Below are positions 9,227 to 20,358 of a DNA stretch of 64,000 bases, piece after piece. The position numbers and the translations under genes were made by a program. Location: assembly GCA_026196775.1 (NCBI GenBank), contig JAPHUD010000037.1, positions 23,611-87,610 on the forward strand, read 5' to 3'. The stretch comes from Flavobacteriales bacterium. Lineage in GTDB: Bacteria > Bacteroidota > Bacteroidia > Flavobacteriales_E > Vicingaceae. The notes under the pieces were generated by a model. It did not search any database and was not told where the DNA came from. It was given only the letters and a program-made list of their open reading frames with translations. Numbering within the stretch: the stretch's first letter is position 1; every line of letters starts with the position of its first letter.

Positions 9227-10321
9227 TTATTGAGGACACATATAACCTGATGTAGAGCTATTTCCAAAACAAAAACTTAATCCCATTACAGAAAGTTTTT
9301 CTATGGTTGGAGCAGTAAGGTTCAGGTTACCTGTATTAGGGTCTATTGTTGATATCCAGTTATAAGTTTCTCTTGATGAAAAAACACCTAAACCGTTTGT
9401 AATATTTGTATAGCTTGGTTTATTTTGATTTACTGTATTTGATGGTTCAGCAACTTCCATATAAACATTTAGTTCAGTTCCTGCAATTACAAACTCTAAA
9501 TCAACATTTCCTAATTCTCTGTGAGATAAATTGGGTAAAGTAGTAGGGACAGTTGCTGTAATGTTGTCAAAAAATGTAGCACCATCCATTGTCCATTCTA
9601 TTAATTCATTGCCATCAACAGGATTGGTAGCTTTTATTTCCCCCATTTTCATAACAACTTTTTGTGGTTGAGGAGGAATACCGCTTGACGCAACAAAATG
9701 ATTGGTATAATTAAAAACCAATTTAGCATCTATACGTCCAACATTTTTTCCAGTAGTAAAACTAATAGATCTATTTGCAAAACCACCGTTATTTGGAGCT
9801 CCTATCCAAAAAGCCATTTTTTGACTTAAGGTAGGAGATGTTACCGTACTGTTTCCAACAATAAGCGTTTCAGAAGTAATTTCTTTATCTAATTTAGAGT
9901 TATAAATTTTAAGTTTATAGACATTATTTCTGTTTATTGTAGGTTCAACAAACTTGTATAAAACATTAACAGAGTTATCAAACACACCATCATCCTTAGG
10001 AACCTCATTAACAGTTCGCACTAAATTGTAACTCCCTACATAATTACCATTGTCTCCTCTATATTCTTCAACAGTAGCAGTTAATTCGTCTGCTGCATAA
10101 TTAAAGTTTTCTTGATTAGCAGCAAGCGTATTGGCATTAACACCATCATCTGGTAAAAATACTTTGTTAATTTTTATGTAATGAATACTGTCGTTTGGAT
10201 TAATTAATCCATAAACAACGGTAATGTCTTTGTATTCAGCATTAAGGTTAACTTTTGTTTCGCAAGAAAAAAGAAAAACTGAAATAACAAATAGGATATG
10301 AATGTAAAATAATTTTTTCAT
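9227..10321 (-). CDS. Uncharacterised lipoprotein, DUF4249-like
   Basis: A 364-residue protein with a lipoprotein signal (MKKLFYIHILFVISVFLFSCETK; lipobox Cys about 20), so it is probably anchored in the outer membrane. The mature part looks all-beta (ITVVYGLINPNDSIHYIKINKVFL, YKLKIYNSKLDKEITSET). It resembles the Bacteroidota DUF4249-type lipoproteins, but I am not certain of the family. It ends with Cys residues (SFCFGN and a terminal MCPQ). It is monocistronic: it has its own promoter-like element and a strong terminator. No function can be stated. Confidence 0.65.
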   Translation of the reverse strand: MKKLFYIHILFVISVFLFSCETKVNLNAEYKDITVVYGLINPNDSIHYIKINKVFLPDDGVNANTLAANQENFNYAADELTATVEEYRGDNGNYVGSYNLVRTVNEVPKDDGVFDNSVNVLYKFVEPTINRNNVYKLKIYNSKLDKEITSETLIVGNSTVTSPTLSQKMAFWIGAPNNGGFANRSISFTTGKNVGRIDAKLVFNYTNHFVASSGIPPQPQKVVMKMGEIKATNPVDGNELIEWTMDGATFFDNITATVPTTLPNLSHRELGNVDLEFVIAGTELNVYMEVAEPSNTVNQNKPSYTNITNGLGVFSSRETYNWISTIDPNTGNLNLTAPTIEKLSVMGLSFCFGNSSTSGYMCPQ

Positions 10322-10341
10322 GAGAGATTTAATTTAAACAA

Positions 10342-10349
10342 CAAATTTA
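10342..10349 (-). promoter_or_regulatory. -7 element for the lipoprotein gene
   Basis: The minus strand reads TAAATTTG with a TTG 21 nt upstream (10371-10373). The predicted start lies about 14 nt before the ATG at 10321. It is back-to-back with the panB promoter. Confidence 0.4.
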
Positions 10350-10379
10350 GGATTTTTCCATTAAAAGAAACAATATTTG

Positions 10380-10387
10380 TAGCTTTG
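10380..10387 (+). promoter_or_regulatory. -7 element for panB
   Basis: TAGCTTTG is a perfect TAnnTTTG match 25 nt before the panB ATG at 10413. No clear TTG is seen at -33. Confidence 0.38.
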
Positions 10388-10412
10388 TTATTCAATTTTT
10401 AAATATTTCAAT

Positions 10413-11231
10413 ATGTCTATCCATTCTAATGATGTAAAAAGAGTTACTACGCACATTCTCCAAGAGATGAAGCATAATAATGAAAAAATAAGTATGCTTA
10501 CTGGTTACGATTTTTCATTAGCAAAAATTATTGATACTGCAGGCATTGATGTTATTTTGGTTGGAGATTCTGCATCTAATGTAATGGCAGGACATGAAAC
10601 TACGCTTCCTATTACCTTAGATCAAATGATTTACCATGCATCTTCTGTAATAAGAGCAGTTAAAAGAGCTTTAGTGGTAGTAGATATGCCTTTTGGTTCT
10701 TACCAAGGAAATTCTAAAGAGGCGCTTTCTTCTGCTATTAAAATTATGAAAGAATCCGGGGCTCATGCGGTAAAAATGGAAGGAGGTAAAGAAATTTTAG
10801 AATCCATTGAAAGGATTCTTTCTGCTGGAATTCCTGTAATGGGGCATTTAGGGTTAACTCCTCAATCTATTTATAAATTTGGAACATACATTGTTAGAGC
10901 AAAAGAAGATGAGGAGGCTAATAAATTGATTGAAGATGCTAAATTGCTTGAAGAAGCAGGTTGTTTTGCTATTGTTTTAGAGAAGATTCCTGCTCATCTG
11001 GCTACAAAAGTAGCTCAAGAAGTTAAAATTCCAATTATTGGTATAGGAGCCGGTAATGGAGTAGATGGGCAAGTTTTGGTGTTACACGATATGTTAGGAA
11101 TAACACATGAATTTAGTCCTAGGTTTTTAAGACGTTATAATAACTTGTACGAAGAAATTAAAGGTTCTGTAGAAGCATATATTAAAGATGTTAAATCTCA
11201 AGATTTTCCTAATGAGAAAGAGCAATATTGA
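10413..11231 (+). CDS. panB: 3-methyl-2-oxobutanoate hydroxymethyltransferase
   Basis: PanB makes ketopantoate from alpha-ketoisovalerate and methylene-THF, the first committed step of pantothenate and so coenzyme A synthesis. The 272-residue protein has [33 protein letters not shown], with the Asp metal ligands, [27 protein letters not shown] and the catalytic Glu in [11 protein letters not shown]. It ends with the usual [22 protein letters not shown] block. Monocistronic, divergent from a lipoprotein gene. Its product is formally related to the ketopantoate-reductase-like domain at 57061-58905, but the two are not linked genetically. Confidence 0.96.
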   Translation: MSIHSNDVKRVTTHILQEMKHNNEKISMLTGYDFSLAKIIDTAGIDVILVGDSASNVMAGHETTLPITLDQMIYHASSVIRAVKRALVVVDMPFGSYQGNSKEALSSAIKIMKESGAHAVKMEGGKEILESIERILSAGIPVMGHLGLTPQSIYKFGTYIVRAKEDEEANKLIEDAKLLEEAGCFAIVLEKIPAHLATKVAQEVKIPIIGIGAGNGVDGQVLVLHDMLGITHEFSPRFLRRYNNLYEEIKGSVEAYIKDVKSQDFPNEKEQY

Positions 11232-11303
11232 TTAGCTAGTTAAATTGGTTGACGATTATTGTTTTACCATTAACAAGTAACTATTAAAGGCTTTTTAATC
11301 TCA

Positions 11304-12938
<1,635 letters not shown>

Positions 12939-12947
12939 CTAATAAAC

Positions 12948-12981
12948 AAAAAAAGCTACCATTTTTTGTGGTAGCTTTTTT
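12948..12981 (-). terminator. Intrinsic terminator after the Spy-like gene
   Basis: Stem GCTACCA (12955-12961)/TGGTAGC (12969-12975) extended by A-run/T-run pairing on both sides. It lies downstream of the minus-strand gene ending at 13000 and can act in both directions. Confidence 0.78.
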
Positions 12982-12999
12982 GTAACTTTTAATGTTGAT

Positions 13000-13410
13000 T
13001 TATTCTTTTTCTAAGGGTTGTTTTTTTATTGGTTGAGCCGTTGGTGCTTTAGTTCTTTTTTGTTTATGCTCCATTTTTTTGTGATGCATTGCTTTCATTT
13101 TTTCTATTTGCTCTTTGGTTAAAACTTCTTTTATTTCTTCTTTTTCAGCTTTGTGCAATTCGTGCATTTTGTCTTTTAATGCTTTTTTTTCTTCAGCTCT
13201 TTTAGCATGAATTTCTTTAATTTTTGCAACTTGCTCATCAGTTAGTTCTAGCTCGACTTTCATTTTTTCTACATGCTCGCCTTTTTCATAGTGATCAGCA
13301 TGTGCTTTGTGGGCATGGTCGCACTCTTTCTTTTTAGCATCTTGTGCATTTACCATTGTAGTTCCTGCAACTATTAATGTTGCGGCTAGTATCATTTTTA
13401 AATTTTTCAT
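13000..13410 (-). CDS. Spy/CpxP-like His- and Lys-rich periplasmic protein
   Basis: A 136-residue protein with a cleavable signal peptide (MKNLKMILAATLIVAGTTMVNAQ). The mature part is helical and very charged, with an LTDEQVAKIKEIHAKR block and an LTKEQIEKMKAMHHKK block that resemble the LTxxQ motifs of the Spy/CpxP family. It has many His residues (HAHKAHADHYEKGEH) that could bind metal ions. Family members act as periplasmic chaperones or metal-stress sensors. It is transcribed away from the adjacent FNR-like gene and ends at a strong terminator. Confidence 0.68.
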   Translation of the reverse strand: MKNLKMILAATLIVAGTTMVNAQDAKKKECDHAHKAHADHYEKGEHVEKMKVELELTDEQVAKIKEIHAKRAEEKKALKDKMHELHKAEKEEIKEVLTKEQIEKMKAMHHKKMEHKQKRTKAPTAQPIKKQPLEKE

Positions 13411-13504
13411 AATGTTATAATTTTAGATGGTTGGAATTATTTTTATTGCTGTAAAGATAACGAATATCATGCCATAGTTATAATATTTTCTTTAAGATAA
13501 AATA

Positions 13505-13534
13505 TGACATTAATCAGCTAATTTTTTATATTTG
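13505..13534 (+). promoter_or_regulatory. Promoter of the FNR-like gene with an FNR-like half-palindrome
   Basis: TGACATTAATCA at 13505-13516 fits the TGAC-N4-ATCA form of FNR/DNR sites. It is followed by TATATTTG (13527-13534), a perfect -7 element 24 nt before the ATG at 13558. The box would overlap the -33 region, a position that suggests autorepression. The promoter element is the stronger part of the call. Confidence 0.42.
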
Positions 13535-13557
13535 TAAAAATTTTAGTGCGTTTTTAA

Positions 13558-14268
13558 ATGAAAAATCAAAAAGAACATCCGAGATGTCAAACATGCGGCT
13601 CTAAGCATATGTCTGTTTTTTGTGCTTTAAGTAATGAACAAGTTGAAGAAATTGACAATAGTAAAGGGTGTAACTTTTATAATAAAGGACAAGTAGTTTT
13701 TCACGAAGGAAATAGAACAAATGGAATTTACTGTATAAACAAGGGAAAAGTGAAGCTTTTTCAGATAGGTTCGGAAGGAAAAGAGCAAATAATTCGATTT
13801 GCTAAAGCTGGAGATGTTGTTGGTTATAGAGCTTTATTAAGTGAAGAACCATTGTCTGCTTCTGCTACTGCAATTGAGGATGATACTACTATTTGCTTTA
13901 TACCTAGAGATCAGATTTTTTCTATGATAGCTCAAAATCCTAACTTTAATTTTAAGTTTTTAAAAATGTTGAGCCATGAGTTAGGGGAGGCGGCAAAAAT
14001 TATTACTGATCTAGCTCAAAAACCTGTTAGAGAAAGATTAGCTGAAACGCTTTTAATTCTTAAAGATACTTTTGAATTAGATGAAGAAAAAAATATTCAA
14101 GTAAAATTATCAAGAGAAGAATTAGCAAATATTGTTGGAACAGCCACAGAATCGGTTATCAGATTACTATCAGAATTTAAAAAAGACAAGCTTATTGCTG
14201 TTGAAGGCAGAAATATTAAACTACTTAATATTCCCGGTTTAACAAGAGTAGCAAATGTTTTTGAATAA
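13558..14268 (+). CDS. Crp/Fnr-family regulator with N-terminal cysteines (FNR-like)
   Basis: A 236-residue transcription factor. The N-terminus has Cys10, Cys13, Cys22 and Cys38, a layout compatible with an oxygen-labile Fe-S cluster, followed by a cyclic-nucleotide-type beta-roll (GQVVFHEGNRTNGIYCINKGKVKLF). The C-terminal winged helix carries LSREELANIVGTATESVIRLLSEFKKD, the recognition-helix region, with E-S-V-R residues typical of FNR types that read TTGAT half-sites. A second family member with a different Cys pattern is encoded at 45138-45848. Either could act on the TGAT-N4-ATCA boxes near nirK, norC and the NarX-like kinase gene. Confidence 0.88.
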   Translation: MKNQKEHPRCQTCGSKHMSVFCALSNEQVEEIDNSKGCNFYNKGQVVFHEGNRTNGIYCINKGKVKLFQIGSEGKEQIIRFAKAGDVVGYRALLSEEPLSASATAIEDDTTICFIPRDQIFSMIAQNPNFNFKFLKMLSHELGEAAKIITDLAQKPVRERLAETLLILKDTFELDEEKNIQVKLSREELANIVGTATESVIRLLSEFKKDKLIAVEGRNIKLLNIPGLTRVANVFE

Positions 14269-14282
14269 TTACTTGAAGTTGT

Positions 14283-14561
14283 TTAAAGAGAAATTATCCC
14301 CTCAATTTTTTCTGCTTTTTTATACACCTCAATAATTTCATCGGGATTTATCATCATTTCCTTTGCGGTAACGCTAATAAACTTATTTGTTTTCGATTGT
14401 CGGGTAAGTACTTCAGCCTCTTTGCCAAATAACGCCTCTACCAAAGCCAATTTATGATTGTCGGCAGGTATTATAAATTTAAACATGTAAACACTTGGCC
14501 AGTTAAATTGCTCTTCTAATTTGCTTTTTAAGCTATTGTAAAACGTTTCTTTTTCGTTCAT
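14283..14561 (-). CDS. DUF493 family protein
   Basis: A 92-residue protein with FYNSLKSKLEEQFNWPSVYMFKFIIPAD, then KFISVTAKEMMINPDEIIEVYKKAEKIEGIISL. This matches the small DUF493 (YbeD-like) fold, a ferredoxin-like domain of unknown role. Converges with the FNR-like gene. Monocistronic. Confidence 0.72.
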   Translation of the reverse strand: MNEKETFYNSLKSKLEEQFNWPSVYMFKFIIPADNHKLALVEALFGKEAEVLTRQSKTNKFISVTAKEMMINPDEIIEVYKKAEKIEGIISL

Positions 14562-14614
14562 TTGTATTTTTTTAGAAAAACAAAGTTACCAAAAACTACC
14601 TAATTTGAGTTTGA

Positions 14615-15958
14615 TTATTCTGCTACAAAAGGAACTCCGTAATAAAACTCTAATACTTTTAGTTTAAAAGTATAATCATATTTAGATCTCAATAATTGAG
14701 ATTCAGCAGTAAACAATCTGTTTTTGGTTTGGTTAAAATCAAAAGCATTCATATTGCCAACCTGAAATCTTTCTTGAGCATATTTAAAAGCTTCATTTTG
14801 TGCTTCAACTGATTTTTTAGATGCTTCAAACGACTTTGAAGCTGATTTAGCATCTGTATAAGCGATTTGAACAGACTCTCTCAATCTTAGCTTTTCACTT
14901 TCTAAATTGTATTTTGCTCTTTCCATATTAATTTCTGCTCGGGTTACAGATGTTCTAAACTGAAACCTATTAAATATAGGAATGTTTAATGACAAACCTA
15001 AAAAATGCCCGAGGTTATTATCTAACTGTTCATTATGCGGAAAAAAATCCGGATAACCTTGTCTGTGCTGATATACTGTGCTTAAGCTGTAGTTAAATGA
15101 AAGTGAAGGTAAATAATTTGCTTTTGAAATTTTCACACCCTTTTCGGCACTTTCAATGGTAAGTTCGGCAGCTTTTATTTCAGGAAAAGAAATGGCAGCT
15201 TTTTCATAAATTACTGTTGATTCATTTGCAATAATACTGTTATTAGGGTCTTTTAATTCAATTTCTTCAATTGCTATTGTTCCTTCAGGAAGTTGTAACA
15301 ATTGAGCCAATCTTAGTGTGGCCATATCGAAATTATTCTGAGCATCAATTAATGTTTGTTCATCACTACCTAAAGTTGCTTTAATATTTAATAAATCTCC
15401 TTTAGGAGCTAAGCCTGCATCAACCAAGTTGGTAATTCTTTCAACTTCTTTTATACTAATATCAACTTGAAATTGGGCTATTTTAATCTGTTCTTTAGCA
15501 AACAATACTTGTAAATAAGCGTTTACAACATTTAAAGAAATGTCGTTTTTCATTTTTGTGATATTTGCTTCTTGTACTGCAACATTTATTTGAGCTTGGT
15601 TTAATGTATGAATGTTGGAAAACCCATCAAATAACACCAAATTAGAATTTAAGCTGTAATTATTTGATCTGTAATCTGCAGAAACCCTTGAACCTGTTGC
15701 ATCAATAGAAGAACCAAAGTTAAAAGATTGAGATGCAGAGGCATTTAAGTTAGGTAAAAAGTTTCCTCGTGCATTTTTTACATCTTGGTATTGATTGAGT
15801 TTATCTAGCTCCGATTGTATAATAGAAATATTGTTTTCTAAAGCATAATCAACACATTCTTTTAGCGTCCATACTTTATTTTCTGCTGTATCTTGAGCAA
15901 ATAATCCGGATTGAACAGCGATGAAAACAGAAGCTATAAATATTTTTTTGAATCGCAT
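14615..15958 (-). CDS. TolC-family outer membrane efflux protein
   Basis: A 447-residue protein with a signal peptide (MRFKKIFIASVFIAVQSGLFAQ). It has two repeats of the outer membrane efflux domain: LKECVDYALENNISIIQSELD at the N-terminus and IKAAELTIESAEKGVKISKANYLPSLSFNYSLS in the middle. Its long amphipathic helices form the periplasmic tunnel of a trimer. It is the last gene of an operon with an adaptor (5 bp upstream), two MacB-like permeases and an ATPase. Together they form a tripartite ABC export system; the cargo is unknown. Confidence 0.88.
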   Translation of the reverse strand: MRFKKIFIASVFIAVQSGLFAQDTAENKVWTLKECVDYALENNISIIQSELDKLNQYQDVKNARGNFLPNLNASASQSFNFGSSIDATGSRVSADYRSNNYSLNSNLVLFDGFSNIHTLNQAQINVAVQEANITKMKNDISLNVVNAYLQVLFAKEQIKIAQFQVDISIKEVERITNLVDAGLAPKGDLLNIKATLGSDEQTLIDAQNNFDMATLRLAQLLQLPEGTIAIEEIELKDPNNSIIANESTVIYEKAAISFPEIKAAELTIESAEKGVKISKANYLPSLSFNYSLSTVYQHRQGYPDFFPHNEQLDNNLGHFLGLSLNIPIFNRFQFRTSVTRAEINMERAKYNLESEKLRLRESVQIAYTDAKSASKSFEASKKSVEAQNEAFKYAQERFQVGNMNAFDFNQTKNRLFTAESQLLRSKYDYTFKLKVLEFYYGVPFVAE

Positions 15959-15963
15959 AATTA

Positions 15964-17082
15964 TTATCTGTTAGATTTACTATTTATTTTAGTTGGTTGG
16001 GTTATGTTCCAAACTTTTACCTTGTCACTAGCAGTAATTCCCGATAAAATCTCCACATTAATACCGTCCGAAATACCAAGTTTTACATTTTTTCTTTCAA
16101 ACTGTTGTTCGTCAACAGCCACTTCTACATAAGGCTCGTTTGTTTCTATATCAAATTGTAATAATGCTTCTCTTATCGCCAACACATTTTCTTTTTTATC
16201 CAAAACTAAAGAAGCATTAGCACTATAACCTGCTCTAATAAAAAATGCAGAATCTAAAAATACATCCGCTTCAATTTTAAACTGAACAGCACCTTGTTCC
16301 TCAATTCCTTTTGGAGCGACAAATCTTAATTTTGCATCAAATTCTTTATCGTTAATAGCCCCTAAGCTTACTTTTAAATCCATGCCTTTTTTCAATTTGC
16401 CAACTTCAGCTTCATCAACCTTTCCTTCAAAAACCATGTTGCTTAAATTAGCAATAATGGCTACAGTTGTTCCGGGATTAAAATTGTTACTTTCAATTAC
16501 TTGGTCTCCTTTTTTTACAGGGATTTCTAATATGGTTCCTGAAATGGTAGCTTTAATATTAGTATTGGCAACTCCACCATCTCTTGTTCCTAGCTGAATA
16601 ATCTGTAAATCATTTTCTGCATTGCTAAGTTCTTGTTTGGCTTGGTTAAATCTCAATTCTATATTGTTGAATTCTTGAGCAGAGATTACTTCTTTATCGA
16701 AAAGCTGCTTATTTCTGTTGTATTCTAACGTAACATTATCTAAGTTGAACTTAGCATTTTTAACTCTTCCTATAGCGTTATTTAGAGCAGATTCATTAGG
16801 AATAACTTTAATTTTTGCAATTAAATCTCCGGCTTTAATTTTTTCACCTTCTTTTACCAAAATGGTTTCTAAGATACCCGAAATTTGGGGTTTAATTTCT
16901 ACTTCGTCCTCAGGAATAACTTTTCCTGTGGCAACAGTTTTTTTCTCAATAGTGGTTTTAAATGGTGTCTCAGTTTCATAAACAACAGCAGATTTATTGT
17001 TAGATTTAATAAAAAATGAAGTAGCGAAAATTACACCTAGCACTACTAGTGCAATTAAGAAGTATTTTACTATTTTTTTCAT
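15964..17082 (-). CDS. HlyD/MacA-type periplasmic adaptor
   Basis: A 372-residue membrane-fusion protein. One N-terminal membrane helix (IVKYFLIALVVLGVIFATSFF) is followed by a lipoyl half-motif (GKVIPEDEVEIKPQISGILETILVKEGEKIKAGDLIAKI), a coiled-coil hairpin (about 100-160) and a beta-barrel region (FEGKVDEAEVGKLKKGMDLKVSL). It joins the inner-membrane MacB-like pump to the TolC-type channel. It sits between the permease gene at 17119 and the TolC gene at 14615. Confidence 0.88.
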   Translation of the reverse strand: MKKIVKYFLIALVVLGVIFATSFFIKSNNKSAVVYETETPFKTTIEKKTVATGKVIPEDEVEIKPQISGILETILVKEGEKIKAGDLIAKIKVIPNESALNNAIGRVKNAKFNLDNVTLEYNRNKQLFDKEVISAQEFNNIELRFNQAKQELSNAENDLQIIQLGTRDGGVANTNIKATISGTILEIPVKKGDQVIESNNFNPGTTVAIIANLSNMVFEGKVDEAEVGKLKKGMDLKVSLGAINDKEFDAKLRFVAPKGIEEQGAVQFKIEADVFLDSAFFIRAGYSANASLVLDKKENVLAIREALLQFDIETNEPYVEVAVDEQQFERKNVKLGISDGINVEILSGITASDKVKVWNITQPTKINSKSNR

Positions 17083-17118
17083 GTGCTTTGTATTTTGGTT
17101 TTTATGTTTTTAGTTATT

Positions 17119-18378
17119 TTATTCTTCTCTTAAGGCATCAATAGGTTTAATGCTAACAGCTCTTTGTGCCGGAATTAATCCTATTAATGTTCCTAAAATT
17201 ATCATGATTAATAAAGCTCCAATAATGTATGGTATTGGAACTGTTGGGTTGGTATAAGGAAAATCAGTTACATCTTGTGTGGCAGCGTTGATACCTGCAA
17301 GTACCAAAGCCCCTAAAATAATTCCTAAAATTCCTGAAACCAAAGTAAGAAATACAGATTCTAATATTATTTGTCCTTTAACTTCATTAGGGGTTGCACC
17401 TAACGCTCTTCTAACGCCTAATTCTCTGGTTCTTTCTTTTACAGAAATTAATAAAATATTACCAATACCAATTACTCCTGCAAATATGGTAGCTATTCCT
17501 ACAACTAAAGATAAAAATGTTAAGCCTTTAGAAAAGCCTTGTACTTTATTAAAAATTTCACCTAAATTAAATGAACCTATTGCTCTTTCATCTTCTGGAG
17601 CAACACTGTGGATGTCTTTTAATACTTTTTTCACTTTCTTTTCTACTTCTATGACATCAGCGTCATTATAGGCAGCAATGGCTAACCAACCTACATTTTC
17701 TCCAGTGTTATAAAGTTTTCTAAAGGTTGTAAAGGGGATATAGATATCGCCATCATCTTCAAATCCACCACCTTGAACAAATTTATGAATACCAATTACT
17801 TGAAAGTAGCTGTTGTCAATTTTAATAAAATGTCCGATAGGATTTTCATCTTCATTAAACAATTCTCTTTGCGTTCTTTCTCCAATTACACATACTTTTC
17901 TATTGTGTTTAATATCCTCTTCATTTAAAAACCTGCCTCCATCATAAATATCTTTAGTAGCAATTTTTACAACTACAGGAAAATCGCCATAAACATTATA
18001 CTTTCCATGTTTTAAATCTCTTGTAATAGTTGGAGCATCTCCTCCAAAAACACCTTTAGCATTTCTGGGTGCTATATGTTGTACTTCAGGAATTTTTGTT
18101 TTTAAAGTTCTTACATCATTTAATTTTAATTGAATAAACCTTCCTGTTTTAAAACCTTTGTATGGTACACTGGTTTGCTGTGTCCAAACAAACATACTAT
18201 TCATTGCAACACGCTCAAACTGTCTTTCAAAACCATTATCGAGTCCTTTGGCAGCACCTGATAAAGTAATATAAATAAAGATACCCCAAAGCACACCAAT
18301 TACAGTAATGGTGGTTCTAGCTTTGTTTTTAGTAACAGAGCTCAAAATTTCAGTCCATGTATCTCTTCTAAATATCAA
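17119..18378 (-). CDS. MacB-type ABC transporter permease (copy 2)
   Basis: A 419-residue permease with an N-terminal helix (TTITVIGVLWGIFIYITLSGAA), a large periplasmic MacB_PCD domain and three C-terminal helices that form the FtsX domain. The FtsX motif GVIGIGNILLISVKERTRELGVRRALGATPNEVKGQI is clear. It has no ATPase domain of its own. The partner ATPase is at 19657-20358 and a paralogous permease is at 18435-19664, so the pump is probably a heterodimer of the two permeases. Confidence 0.9.
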   Translation of the reverse strand: MIFRRDTWTEILSSVTKNKARTTITVIGVLWGIFIYITLSGAAKGLDNGFERQFERVAMNSMFVWTQQTSVPYKGFKTGRFIQLKLNDVRTLKTKIPEVQHIAPRNAKGVFGGDAPTITRDLKHGKYNVYGDFPVVVKIATKDIYDGGRFLNEEDIKHNRKVCVIGERTQRELFNEDENPIGHFIKIDNSYFQVIGIHKFVQGGGFEDDGDIYIPFTTFRKLYNTGENVGWLAIAAYNDADVIEVEKKVKKVLKDIHSVAPEDERAIGSFNLGEIFNKVQGFSKGLTFLSLVVGIATIFAGVIGIGNILLISVKERTRELGVRRALGATPNEVKGQIILESVFLTLVSGILGIILGALVLAGINAATQDVTDFPYTNPTVPIPYIIGALLIMIILGTLIGLIPAQRAVSIKPIDALREE

Positions 18379-18434
18379 TTTTAATTAGGTTATATAGTTA
18401 TCAGTTATTAGTTTTATTTAATCTTTTATCTTTT

Positions 18435-19664
18435 TTATTCATCTCTCAACGCTACAATTGGTTGAATTCTAGCTGCTCGTTTAGCTGGAACATAACCTGC
18501 TAATGCTCCAAAAAGTATTAAAATAATGGTTGCTGTTATGGCTGTTCCTAAATCTATATAAGGGCTTAGTATAAAGTAATCTTCCAATTTGTCGCCTATC
18601 ATTTTTAAAACAAAAACCCCCAAAAATAGACCAACATAACCTGCAATTAAGGTTATAAAAATAGACTCTTGCAAAATCATGGTAATGATAGAAAATGGTG
18701 TCGCTCCTAATGCTTTTCTAACACCAATTTCTTTGGTTCTTTCTTTAATTACAAAAACCATAATGTTGCTAATACCAATAACTCCGGCAATTAGCGTTCC
18801 TATACCAACAAAGGTAACAATAAGAGTTAAAACACCAGAAAGTTGTTGGTTTTGATTCATGTTATCAGCAATATTTCTAATAAATACACCACTTTGGTCA
18901 TCAGGAGCAATTTCATGTTTTTCTTTAAGGAATTTAGTGAGTTTTTCTTCAAAAAGCATGGCTCCAGCATATCCTAACTCAGGTTTGTATGCTAGTACTA
19001 TTTGGTTGATATCGTCTGTATTTTTTTCAATAAGTTGTAGGGTAGTGTAGGGAACATATATTCTTCGTTCTTCATTATCACCACCTTCATCCTGAAAAAC
19101 ACCTATTACTTTATAAGCGGTATTGTTGATGATAATATGTTCTCCCAAAGCACTTTTGTCTTTAAACAAATCTTTTTCCACCAACCTGCCAACTACAGCA
19201 TATTTTGTTTTTTCTTTAACGTCCAAATCATTTATATAACGACCTCTCATCATAATGGTTTTTTCAGAAATCTGATGTGCAGGACTAACACCAACAAAAG
19301 AGTATGAGTTAGATTCGTTGTTAAAAGTTACTGTTCCGTTTCTAAATATTCGGGGTGTAATATATTCCAAATAAAAAGGAAAATTCTTTTTTATATCTGT
19401 TAAATCATCGTTTTTAAACTGAATAGTTCTATTTACATTATAACCTTTGTAAGGCATGCTGGTTCTCCCCGGAAATACAAACATGGTATTGGTAGCATCA
19501 TCCATAAAAAACTGATTGAATGAATTTTTTAATCCGTTGCCTAAACCAAGTAAAATAATAAAAATGAGCAAACCAAGGGTAATAGTAAACCCCGACAAGA
19601 ACGTACGGAGCTTGTTTTTCTTTATTGTTTGAAATATTTCTTGCCAATTATCGCTACTAAACAT
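18435..19664 (-). CDS. MacB-type ABC transporter permease (copy 1)
   Basis: A 409-residue paralogue of the next permease in the operon. It has the same layout: first helix (GFTITLGLLIFIILLGLGNGL), MacB_PCD periplasmic region with DEGGDNEERRIYVPYTTLQ, then the FtsX block GVIGISNIMVFVIKERTKEIGVRKALGATPFSIITMI. Its start overlaps the end of the ATPase gene by 8 bp, so translation is probably coupled. The two permeases are clearly diverged copies of each other. Confidence 0.9.
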   Translation of the reverse strand: MFSSDNWQEIFQTIKKNKLRTFLSGFTITLGLLIFIILLGLGNGLKNSFNQFFMDDATNTMFVFPGRTSMPYKGYNVNRTIQFKNDDLTDIKKNFPFYLEYITPRIFRNGTVTFNNESNSYSFVGVSPAHQISEKTIMMRGRYINDLDVKEKTKYAVVGRLVEKDLFKDKSALGEHIIINNTAYKVIGVFQDEGGDNEERRIYVPYTTLQLIEKNTDDINQIVLAYKPELGYAGAMLFEEKLTKFLKEKHEIAPDDQSGVFIRNIADNMNQNQQLSGVLTLIVTFVGIGTLIAGVIGISNIMVFVIKERTKEIGVRKALGATPFSIITMILQESIFITLIAGYVGLFLGVFVLKMIGDKLEDYFILSPYIDLGTAITATIILILFGALAGYVPAKRAARIQPIVALRDE

Positions 19665-20358
19665 ATTCTGATGCTCTAACTTGGTTTACTTTTTTATCTT
19701 CTATAATAACTCCATCTTTTAACTGAACAATTCTTTTACACATTTTAGCAATATCTTCTTCATGGGTTACCACTAATAGTGTTTTTCCTTCGTCATTAAT
19801 TTCTTGGAGTAATTGCATTACTTCATAAGAAGTGGTAGAATCTAATGCACCTGTAGGTTCGTCTGCTAAAAGTACTTTAGGTTGAGCAGCCAAGGCTCTA
19901 GCAATCGCTACTCTTTGTTTTTGTCCGCCCGAAAGCTCGCTAGGTAAATGTGTTGCCCAGTTGGCTAATCCAACTTTGGTTAGGTATTGCATTGCTTTTT
20001 CATCACGCTCTTTTTTAGGAACTCTTTGATAATAGAGCGGAAGAGCAACATTTTCTAAAGCTGTTTTGTAATTAATAAGGTTAAACGATTGAAAAATAAA
20101 ACCTAAAAATTTGTTTCGGTATTTGGCTGCTTTGGTTTCGTTGAGATTTACAATTGGTACACCATCTAGCGTGTAGCTACCTGTATCTAATAAATCTAAC
20201 ATGCCAACAATGTTCAGTAAAGTAGATTTTCCTGAACCCGAAGAACCCATAATAGCAACCATTTCTCCTTCTTCCACATTAAAGTTAATTCCTTTCAATA
20301 CATGGAGTACATTGCTGCCCATTTTATATGATTTATGAAGATCTTTTATTACTATCAT
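19657..20358 (-). CDS. ABC transporter ATP-binding protein (MacB/LolD type)
   Basis: A 233-residue ATPase. Walker A GSSGSGKSTLLN (about 38-49), Q-loop GFIFQSFNLI, signature LSGGQKQRVAIARAL, Walker B VLLADEPTGALDS and the H-loop VVTHEEDIA are complete. It drives the two MacB-like permeases that follow. First gene of the five-gene export operon on the minus strand, in the order ATPase, permease, permease, adaptor, TolC. Confidence 0.94.
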   Translation of the reverse strand: MIVIKDLHKSYKMGSNVLHVLKGINFNVEEGEMVAIMGSSGSGKSTLLNIVGMLDLLDTGSYTLDGVPIVNLNETKAAKYRNKFLGFIFQSFNLINYKTALENVALPLYYQRVPKKERDEKAMQYLTKVGLANWATHLPSELSGGQKQRVAIARALAAQPKVLLADEPTGALDSTTSYEVMQLLQEINDEGKTLLVVTHEEDIAKMCKRIVQLKDGVIIEDKKVNQVRASEYV

